Below the pieces are notes generated by a model that searched no databases, was not told where the DNA came from, and saw only the letters and a program-made list of their open reading frames with translations. DNA of 64,000 nt, taken from Diplonema japonicum. Its lineage: Eukaryota; Euglenozoa; Diplonemea; Diplonemida; Diplonemidae. Made by a program: the position numbers and the translations under genes. Positions within the stretch are counted from its first letter, which is position 1, and each line of letters begins with the position of its first letter. The stretch is taken from contig OZ025701.1 in the NCBI GenBank assembly GCA_964019335.1, positions 358,238-422,237 on the forward strand, given 5' to 3'. This document shows, in pieces, positions 40,316 through 49,500 of the stretch.

Positions 40316-42542
40316 CTAGAGTGCATCGTAGCGCGTCATGGCCTTCTGACCACCCACAGGGGTGTCGTAATACGTGCGGTGGGGTGCAGTGGCAGGGCGG
40401 GTGGCTTCCGCTGCCTGGGGGCTTGAACTAAGCGAGCGTTCGCTGGATTCATGCCAGTTCCCGCCATGAAGCATTGAGGGTCCACCGCCGTGGCTCATTC
40501 CCCGCAGTTTTCTTCTCATTGTGAAGAATTCAGCGTTGTATGGCCGCGTTGCAGGTCTGTGGTGGTGTTATAAACAAAAGTGCAACATACCCCAAAGCTG
40601 CAGCAAGAGTCTGAGGGATAGTCTTGTCAAGCTGCTCAGTCTGCTTCAGCAGGCGGGGCACTGCGTTCTCCGACTCCACAAGACACTTCCCTATGAAGCC
40701 ACGGAGTTCTTCTTCGAATGCGGTGTTGGACGAGCTGTTTTGTGGTGGCAAGGTGTCTGCTGCATACTTGAAAGATGCCATCTCAATGCTAACGATGTCG
40801 GTGCTGTTGGGGGCAGAACGGAGGCCTCTGTAGAATATCTTGAAAGTCGACAACGGAGAGAGAAGGACTTCGGCTTCTTTGGGGTACTTGCTGATGGACT
40901 GCAGTGGGATCCCACGTTGCGCGCTTGAGATAGAGAAAAGTACTGAACCGCCACTACCCTTGGTGGCGTTGGCGGCGGCACCATTCACATAGTTCTCAGC
41001 CACGGTGGGGTCGGTGGCGCACGATGAAGGAGCGCCCCAGACAATTTCTTCACCGGCCACCACGCCGTTGTGCAAGTCGACGACACTTTGTGGTAGTGCA
41101 GCGAGCCCCCTGGACAGCATGCCTCGTACACCAGCTTCCATAGTCCCGCACAGTGACATGAACAAACAGATTGTTTTGATCCACTTCCCCACCGTGTCCC
41201 ACGCTTCGCCTGTTCCCTTAGGGTCGGCAGATGCCATTCTCATCGCCCAATTAATGGCGCTGAACATTGCCCCGTTCCTGTCCTTGTGTGTCGTTTTGTA
41301 CTCATCCCACTGCGCAGTGTTCATCTCGTCGTACTCGGGTACCCCAGGGTACGACATCACCATGTCGATGTCAGGCCCCGCCATCGTGTACAGCGCCATG
41401 TTCAGCAAGTCGATGCGGTTCCTGTTTGGATACATGGTAGACTTTGCCTCTTTCAGTTTCCTGGCCACCTCCGCAAGTAAAAGCAGCTTCCCCTCACCCT
41501 CTACAGGCGCTTTGTAGTTGGCAAGCATTTCGTCAAGGATGTCTCCTTTCTTCGCTTCCCACATTTTGATCAGCCTCCTCAGTACCGCGTGTTTGTCGAT
41601 CTTGAGAGAAGCCTGTGCAGCCCCCTTCGATGCTTCGTTCATTTTATCTATGTTGACTTGGTTCGAAGTTCTCAGCACAGACTTCCCTGCACGCTTTGCG
41701 GACACCAGCTGGTTGATGAGATCGGCCTTACCTGCGAGGAGATCCCCCGCAACGGCACGGAGACCCTCTGTGGTCATCCCGCCTTTGTGTGGGGCTTTGT
41801 TCACGTGTTCGCAGAGCAGGGTGAAGTCCTCTTGACTGTTGGGAGATTCTATCGAAAGATCGTTGCACAGAGCAGAGTACTCTTCGTGGTCGAGGGCACC
41901 ATCGTCGTTCTCGTCGTAGGCGGTGAACAGTGTTGCGATGATGTCGGTGTTGTCCTCTAGGTCCCAGCAGGTGTCAGCGAAGATGCCTGCAATGTAGATT
42001 CTGCCGTCGGTGCCCTCTGCTGCAGCGATGCCCATGTAGCCTGCTTCTTTGCGGAGGAATGTTTCGCGGTGTGTTCTGTCTGCGTCACCGTCATGGACGA
42101 TCCACGAGATGACGACGGAGTTCCCGGTGTTGAAGAAACCACGTGAGCAGTTCATCTCGATGAGGCCGCTTACCTTGCCGTACATACGGACAGACTGCAG
42201 CAGCGTCATGTTTTCAGGATGGACATGTTCAATGCCGCCGTGCTCAGCCATACGCAGGGCGGCTCTGTCCGCCGCCTTCTGCAAAGCTGCACTGTGAACC
42301 AACGGAGGCAGAGCCTCTTGCTTCTTCATGAACTCAGACGCGACCTCGTACGCAGCGGAACCCTCCCGCAGCTGTATACCCCTGTCCCACCCTGGAAGGA
42401 TCAAAACCTGTTGCGAGTCGACATATAACTCTTCCGACTCCACCAGAGCCCCCATGGCGCCAGGTGCTGTCCTCGCTCCATTCGCTGCAATAATAATCTC
42501 TGCCGCTAGAGTCGGGCACAATGCGGCTTCCGTCTCTGACAT
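40316..42542 (-). CDS. CAP / EF-hand / ADP-ribosyltransferase protein, paralogue 2 (two exons)
   Basis: Exons 42542-40591 and 40556-40316 join across a 34-nt intron (GTATGT...CCACAG, phase 2) to 730 aa. The join is supported because the second exon (PATRPYNAEFF...RRKLR) matches the tail of paralogue 1. Residues about 1-190 resemble a CAP/SCP domain (AANGARTAPGAM, HGGIEHVHPENM, WIVHDGDADRTHRETF). The Ca2+ loop lies at D210-E221. The ART domain spans about 430-600 with R478 (LSRGL), S506-S507 (GAPSSC) and E556-A-E558 (KYPKEAEVLL). The last 75 residues are Ser/Pro/Ala rich. CAP plus EF-hand plus ART is an architecture I do not recall seeing described. The ART call rests on the ordered R-S-E triad and spacing. 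Confidence 0.82.
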
Positions 42543-42626
42543 TTCTCTCTTTTTTTTACCCCCCTCTTTTTTTCGGACGTCAAAGAGGTGAAGAAAAAAG
42601 AATGAAGGGAGAGAAGAAGAAAAAAA

Positions 42627-42705
42627 CTCAAAGTACAGGACAAGCCCCCCACTAGAGGGCCGCCCTATGGGAGGGGGGGGGGGGGTCTATCTGTTAATAC
42701 TCCCC
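42627..42705. repeat. 77-79-nt dispersed repeat, copy 2
   Basis: Partner of 30313-30389. It lies between the CAP-EF-ART gene and the 3' end of the glycosyltransferase gene, about 40 bp beyond the latter's stop codon. It has a longer G-run than copy 1. Confidence 0.9.
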
Positions 42706-42742
42706 AAAAAAGAAAAAGAAAAAAAAGAAGAAAATCCTTGAG

Positions 42743-44151
42743 TTAACGCCGTTTTTTAGATTTCTTTTGACGCTCCCGCGCCATACGTGAGAATTCAGTG
42801 TAATCGCTCGTTTCCGTCTTGTTGTACCAGGCCTGCAGCTCAATGAGAAAACCTTTCTTCAGCCATATGTGGCTGCCGCAACCACCGCTTGCATGGATGC
42901 CTGTCACCTTCCCGGCGGCAGCCTGTGTGGGTTGTTGTTTTCCTTGCAAACATACATCTTGCTTCCATGCTGGGAAGTATCTCTTGTTCTGCGCTCTGCA
43001 GGGGTACTCTATGGGGTTCCACGCATCAGCCTTCGCTAAATACGTATGGCCATGTGGGGCATTGTGGATAGGACGAGATAGGGGCATCATGGGATACTGA
43101 AAAAAAGAAAATGTGTTGTTCATGAATGTTCTTAGAATACCTTAGTCGGGGCACCGTTTAGATGAAAGACCTGTGCCACCAGTGCTTGCTCGTACAACCA
43201 CGGACCGCCAAACCCGTGTTTCGATCGCTTAGTTGCCTCCTCCATGCCCTTCTCGTTATGGAGGGACTCCAGCGCAACCTCGAAGGCAGCGATTGCCGCT
43301 GCTGATGACTTGATCCGTAACATCCCAAGATTCAAATGGTACGCCTGTTCGTAGCAGCCTAGCATGTCCACCTTCTCAGGCATTGCCACCCGCAAAGGGT
43401 TATTCAGGAGCACCGTGTCTGAATCCATCCAGAACACGGCGAACCCTTTCTTAAGCACAGCGAGGATCATAGCGAACTTGCACTTTGCATGCATCAGCTT
43501 CTCTGGACAGTCGCATGGATGAGGTAGGGGGTGGCAGTAAGTTGTGTCCGGAGGCAGTTCACCACCCTTTTTAGGCTCGGTTTTCGTGATGTAGTAATCC
43601 GTGCCCATGACGGTGTCGAAGGAGGGTACGGGGCAGTGCGACATCCCAAGCAAAGCAGTGCCTCCAGGGACAACCTTTGCAAAGTGGTGCAGCATGTTAA
43701 ACCACATGTCGGAGAGGGGGCCAGGGGTGCTCGTTCTGTATGTGGACAGAAATATCGTATTGTTGACAGCAAGCTTTTGAAGGGTGTCACTAGGGGGCAC
43801 CCACAGGTCGATGTTGTCCCCCCTCACGGCGCACATAACGTCCATCCCTTCTGCACACTTCATGGAAGGGCAACCAGTCGCGTTCACAGCAGCTTTCGAA
43901 ATTCGCACCGCTGGTGCAGCTGACGACACCACGGGCGCGTCAGTGTCATTCGCCACAGCTGTATTCCCTTCGAGTAATGTATGCGCATCCATCAGCCTCC
44001 CTTTGAAGTCCTCAATGTCCAACATGTATACCACACACAGTGTCCCCGCCATCATCAGCCCCAGCACCTTCGCGTCTTGCTTGTCTTTGCCGCGTGCGAC
44101 TACTCCCACCACTACTGCGAGCACAACAAGCGACGCGGCGACCCATAACAT
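42743..44151 (-). CDS. Type II membrane glycosyltransferase (nucleotide-sugar, GT77-like), two exons
   Basis: Exons 44151-43141 and 43096-42743 join across a 44-nt intron (GTATTC...TTTCAG, phase 0) to 454 aa. The N-terminus has a signal anchor (MLWVAASLVVLAVVVGVVA) and a second hydrophobic stretch, the usual Golgi topology. The catalytic region has a DxD motif in VFWMDSDTVLLNNP, preceded by CKFAMILAVLKKGF and followed by LGCYEQAYHLNLGMLRI. This matches the PF03407 nucleotide-diphospho-sugar transferase group (GT77-like). The second exon adds the expected C-terminal part (GSHIWLKKGFLIELQAWY) and a basic tail. Donor and acceptor are unknown. It may glycosylate surface proteins such as the neighbour at 46586-53978 (inference from proximity only). 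Confidence 0.85.
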
Positions 44152-44235
44152 CAAGCACCCTGCCCTGTGGTGGGGTTAATCAACAGGACACAGCAACTCC
44201 TTTTTCCCCTTTACTTAAACAACCGGCAGGTATTG

Positions 44236-45024
44236 CTACTTGGCCGTGTACGGGTCGCCTACAGACAACACCTTTTTGAGAAGATAACACGCAGAAAGAA
44301 GCCGTGCATCTTGGTACTGCGCAAGGGCTGCAGTTAGGGGAACGAGCTTGAAGGCGATAGGGCAGTCCATAGGGGAGACAGCACACGTGAGCGATTCGGA
44401 GATCTGAGCAAGTTCCGAGGGGTTTACTTTCTTGCGGAAGAGGATCATGCGGGTGCCTTCGTCGCAGCACTTGGGGACAGTGTGGCTCAGCATGGGCTGG
44501 GCTGCACCGTGGATGAGATGCAAAAGGTCCTCAGTGTATTGCTTGTTCAGGTGGACTGTGGTCGGGAGGCGCATGCTGAGGATATCTGCAGCGTGTCCCC
44601 TGAAGTTCCCTGAAGAGTCGAGCATCCCACCGGGCAGCTCAGTCACAACTTCCCCGATGGTGGGACGGTACTGCTCGGCCACTACCACATGCTCTTCCCC
44701 CTCGCAGTGCAGTGCTATCAAGCAAACCGCAGCGTTCCCCCTCAGCACCATTGAGCTTTGCACCGTCAGGCCCTTCTCGTTCACAATGCTTGTGTGCACC
44801 TTGCACCCAGCCACACGGTTCTCGTAGTGCTCAATATGCAGCAAACTCACCTCCTCCACAAGGTATTCCGTCACCTTCTCCATCTTTACAACCCATGCCT
44901 CAAACGGCCCAAAGCTCTGTACTTCTAACAGCCACTTCTTATCGATACCCTTCCCGGCCATGAAGGGCACATCTCTGCCTTGGACGTGCACGTATTGATC
45001 AGCCATATTAGCCGCATCCTGCAT
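44236..45024 (-). CDS. Nudix-fold protein with degenerate Nudix box
   Basis: 262 aa from the ATG at 45024 (MQDAANMADQYVHV). The fold matches ADP-sugar pyrophosphatases of the NUDT14/AtNUDX14 kind: AVCLIALHCEGEEHVVVAEQYRP, then ELPGGMLDSSGNFRGHAADILSM. In active enzymes the Nudix box is GX5EX7REUXEEXGU. Here the metal-binding REUXEE positions read ADILSM, so catalysis is unlikely. The rest of the fold is well kept, and it could bind ADP-ribose-like ligands without cleaving them. A TTG-initiated extension upstream has no support. The nearby ART genes make ADP-ribose binding an attractive but unproven idea. Confidence 0.78.
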   Translation of the reverse strand: MQDAANMADQYVHVQGRDVPFMAGKGIDKKWLLEVQSFGPFEAWVVKMEKVTEYLVEEVSLLHIEHYENRVAGCKVHTSIVNEKGLTVQSSMVLRGNAAVCLIALHCEGEEHVVVAEQYRPTIGEVVTELPGGMLDSSGNFRGHAADILSMRLPTTVHLNKQYTEDLLHLIHGAAQPMLSHTVPKCCDEGTRMILFRKKVNPSELAQISESLTCAVSPMDCPIAFKLVPLTAALAQYQDARLLSACYLLKKVLSVGDPYTAK

Positions 45025-45290
45025 CGTGGGGTTGCTGGTTGCAGGAAACAAAAGAGAATTTATATTCAAGAACAAACGTTAAGGACGGGGGAGGGTGTTG
45101 GTCAGCGGTCTTTTTTTAACGCTATTACAAGTTAAAAGTAGCGAACATGGGGGTTCGGTTTGCCGACCACACCCTCACATAACCCAACAAAAAAAAGAGG
45201 AAGAGAAAAGGCGGCCGCAGTGCAGGACGGTGCCACTTGCATGCAGCGCCTAAGTTTCATATCAAATTCAATTTCTATTTCATTTCCGTA

Positions 45291-46338
45291 TCAGTGCACG
45301 CTGTGGACGGCGTCGTTGGCGAGCCCGCACTTGTTCTCGCCCATGACGATCCGGTAGTAGCCTGCCTCGCCCCAGCTGGGACCCCAGGAGTTCTTGATCT
45401 TCCAGTAGTTGACGCCGTTCTGTTCGCCGTAGCCGACGATGAGGACTGCGTGGTCCAGGCTCTCGGGGTTGCACAGCCTGGGGTTGTCGATCCCCTTCGT
45501 GTAGTCCTGCATAGGCCCCGCGTTGATCCCGATCGTGATAGGGCCCACCTTCGGGAGCTGGGTCTTGATGTCCCCCTCTCCAGACGCCTTCTTCGATACT
45601 TGGTACCAGCTGCTGATGTTTGCTGCTGTGGGGTACATCCTGTCTGTGTGGCACACCCCGCCGATCCCGAACTCAGATGTGTAAGGGTACTGCTCCTCGC
45701 TCGCGATACCCTTCTTCTTGATGATCCACGGGAAGGCGCTCTCCTGCAGACCCCCATCACACCCCGCATTGCCCCCCTCCTTGTCGCACGCCACCAGCTC
45801 CTGCTCGCTCAACGACACAAGCTTGTTCCCCCCCAGGAACCACGTCCCCTCGATGTCTCCGGTTGTCCCAAAGGTCCAGCAACTCCCGCACTGACCTGTT
45901 GTTGGTTTCTCTTTTTTTTTTTACGTTCATACCCTGGTTCTTCACCTTCGTCACAGCTCCTAGAGGCACCCAGTCAAAATCGGTGCTGTTGTCCCCGATG
46001 TTCTTGTGGTGTGGGAATCTCTTGCAAGCAGTGCACTCCCCGTTCCACATCGGGGCCTCTTCCTTCGCCTTTTGAGGGGCCCTCCCCAGGTACAGGTTCT
46101 TGAACTCCTCGGGGGTGAGGTCGCTGAACTTTGTCACCCCGTGCGCGGGGTTCCCATTTCTCGCCACCCTCGCAAGCGACTGCTTGAAGATCCCGAACCT
46201 CGTCTCCTCCTCCTTCGCAGTGCTGTACACCTTCCCGTACATCTGTTTGAAGGTGTCAAACTCCGCACGTGCCGCGTCGCCACTGCTACCCATCGCGAAC
46301 GCCACACAAGGCAGCGCAAGGAGGCTGAAGGCCTTCAT
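45291..46338 (-). CDS. Cathepsin L-like papain-family cysteine protease, two exons
   Basis: Exons 46338-45933 and 45895-45291 join across a 37-nt intron (GTATGA, A-run, ACAACAG, phase 1) that splits the Gly codon just before the active-site motif; the joined protein is 336 aa. It has a signal peptide (MKAFSLLALPCVAFA), an I29 prodomain (about 25-85, FDTFKQMYGKVYS) and a mature papain domain. The catalytic residues are all present: NQG-QCGSCW (Gln and Cys), LDHAVLIVGYGE (His) and IKNSWGPSWGE (Asn). Expected location is a lysosome-like compartment or secretion. There is no long C-terminal extension of the trypanosomatid type. Activity is predicted to be intact. Confidence 0.95.
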
Positions 46339-46585
46339 CTTAAATGCTTTTATTATCTGAGGTGCGTACTATGAAGTATCGACAGATTAAACGAACTACA
46401 CAAAGAATCTGACAACTGAAGTAAACAAAGAAAACAGACAAAAGGGGAAGAACTACGGGTAAACTAAGAATTGAACAAATGTTTCAGGAGAGGGGTAAGG
46501 TGCTTCTACCCCCCGCCCGCCATCAATAGAAAGTGTTCCCATGGATAGAAAGAAGAAGAAGAAAAACAGAGAGTTAAATAACTAC

Positions 46586-49500
46586 CTAGACTTTTATAGG
46601 GAAACGCTGTCCACCGGAGCCAACATCACCGGGCGCTTCGCCGGCATTGCTTTGCTGTCTCCCACGGCCTCTGCCGACAGACGAAAATGGTTTCAAAGAA
46701 GACGTGGGCATGACACGTGAATCCAAGTCGTCGATATCCACATATGTAGCAGGACTCTGATCGTGTTTGAGTGGCTCTACAGGGTCGCCTACAGCAGGCT
46801 CGAATTCTTCCCGAGCAAAGGGGTCCTGTGGCTTCTCTGGTGGGGATTCGCCAAATACATCTACTTCTGGGTACTGGTAGTCAGGGTAGTACTCTTCATC
46901 TTTAGGAGGTATGTACTTTGGACGAGGCTTGTTGTTGGACTCCACAACCTCGCACTGGCTGTCCGCATCGAAGTCAGGGACATCATCTCTTTGCGGAAGC
47001 ATCTCCTGCTGGGCGTCTTCTCGTGTTCGTTCCTCGTCATGCTTGCGGTCTTCCCGCAGCCTTGTCGCCATAAACAAGAACAGCAGCAAACAACAGCATA
47101 TGACGGCTCCGAGGATAAACGGCCATATCGGCATGGACCCTGACGAGGAATTGTTCTCCTCAGGCACTGTTGGCTCCACTTGAATTACTGGCGTCACGTC
47201 AGGTGTTACCCCCAAGATGTATAGCTCCAGTACATCGACATTCACATTCGACAGCCTTGCCTTGTTGTTCCCATCCGACAACCAGTTGTAAAATCGTTGA
47301 GTAAGTTCCTCTGCCGTCCATCCTCTGTTCGGACAGTCTTTGAATGTTACCGTGATGCCCAGTTGCGGCGGTGCTGCCACGTCTGGCCTGCTCTCCACGT
47401 TTATCAGGGTCGTCGGGTCCTCCGCACAAGACACTAGGTCCAGCGCTTTGGCCACCTCCTGCTTGAAGCCGCTCTGATCGAAGCAGGCTGGGTTCGATAT
47501 GTTGGCACATGCTGCTGTGACACGCAACACAACAGTCGGCCTTGACACATTTGGCAACCTGATAGGATCCACGACGACCACTACGGGCGGCAGCACAGGG
47601 GGCATCATTGGTGGTAGTGTCACAATGACAGGTATGACCTGCACCCATTGGGCAGGTACTGTCGAGACCAAAGGCACGGCAACAGTGAAGTCTGTCTCTG
47701 CTGACGAGATTGAACCAAGGCGCCAGCTTTCCTCGCTGCTGTCCCTCACGACCACCTGCGAGCCTTTCGTTGCCGACTGCGGGTGGATGTGCTTCCACAC
47801 CTGCTCCCCTGTATTTGTGGTTACCACTGCTTCGCCTGTCAGCAGCACCTTCTTGACAACCCCCTTCATCCAGGGCCCTTCGACGCCCTCTCCCACCATC
47901 ACACGGTTGTTCACCTTGTATCCAATGGGTTGCATTTGTTTGAACGTGGACTCGACCCCGCCCTGAGTGCGGACAAGGTTCAGCGCGCTGTTCGTAATTT
48001 CGCCTTCCACCCAAGAGTCGATCTTTGAATTTCTCACCAGCACCTTTGCCCCTGTCACAAGAGTTTCCGGCTGTATCTCGGCCCACGACTTCTGCTCCTG
48101 TGTGACAGAAGCAGCGATTATGATGCCGTCAGTGACGGAGATCACAGTGGCACGCACCCACGACTGGCTACTGTCATCTCGCACGAGCACGGAATCGCCA
48201 ATGCTGTACCCCGCGGGCTCGATCTTGTTCCACACGGAAGACACTGTGTCGATATGCGGCACGCCGTTCATGATAGAGTCCACAGTTCCCGTGCGCCACA
48301 CGTTGCTGTCAGAGTCCCTCACAGAGAGTGTATCGCCCTTGCAGAATATCTGTGGCTTTATTGCGTTGTTCATCTGTGGACATACCTGTGGCTGGACGTA
48401 GTTCCACCGCGCAGCAATTTGGACTTCGTCGTTGCCGCTGTTCGTCCTCATCACATAGCCTTGGGCCCAGGGCTCGGACTCGCTGTCCCTCACATGCATG
48501 GGTTCCCATGGTGCATGATTTATCGGGGCCACCTGCTCCCACACACGAGGCGACCGCCCTGAGGTGTTCGCAATGATGTTATCTGTGATCTTCAGCACCT
48601 CTGCCAGCTGCCAGTTGTTGCTTGACGTTTCCCTTACCAACACGTAAGCCCCAGGGCTCACAACGACAGGTCTGTATGACTGCCACTGTTGTGATGGTAG
48701 AGTCGTCCTCACTGTTGGCTCGGCACCTCCTGCTGTTACTTCACCCTGGATCCACGGGCCTCCGTCTCTAACCAACACTTGATCGCCTTTACGGTATCCC
48801 TGCATGCAGTGCATCGCTTGTTCGAACAACATACCGCTATCTGTGTTAGCCTCCATATCGCAGAGGTTCCGTCGACGATGTGCCTCACAGTGGGCTGTTT
48901 GGTGGGCTCGAACCCCAACACCGTGCCTAGTTGAAACGGTTCGGTGTTAGAGTTTCGGACCAAAACAAGCTGGTTGAAGGTGAGGTCAGACTGTGGGTGA
49001 TGGAGTTAATAATAAGCGCATACCGGGAAGGACTGTTTCCAGGACCTGCTAACGAGTGGAAGTTCGAAGTCGACGATCGATGAGTCCCACGTGGCGGCAC
49101 GCCAGCCGCTCTCCGTGCTGTTGCGCACAAAGACAGACGTGTCGGTTGAAAATCCTCTGTTCGTCAACAGAGACCATGAGAGAGATCTCTGAGGGAGGCC
49201 TGTTCCGATATTCCGCACAACGGGATCGTAGTCTTGCGCCTTTATTGCCGTGTCACTGATGACTCCGTCGTACGTGGTCACACCGTCAGCCGAAGCAGCT
49301 ACGCTATCGCCTTGTTGAATGCTCAGAGATATCACCTCTCCCCATTCAGAAATGACTCCCATGTTGTTTATTACTTCTGTTACTCCGTTGAGGTTGTCAG
49401 TTACTAAGCCTAAAATGCGCTGTGTGCCTGCAACAGGAGTACCCCACACAAGGCTGCCCAGGTCTGGCCCTTGTGTCTGCACCTGGTCATAGGGAGAACC

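Noticed and set aside
42743-43123. Separate small gene downstream of the glycosyltransferase
   Set aside because: A 44-nt GT...AG intron joins it in frame to the glycosyltransferase and supplies the expected C-terminus.
48736-48963. Frameshift or pseudogene in the surface protein
   Set aside because: Frame changes are fully explained by introns of 33-37 nt with the same splice signals as other genes.
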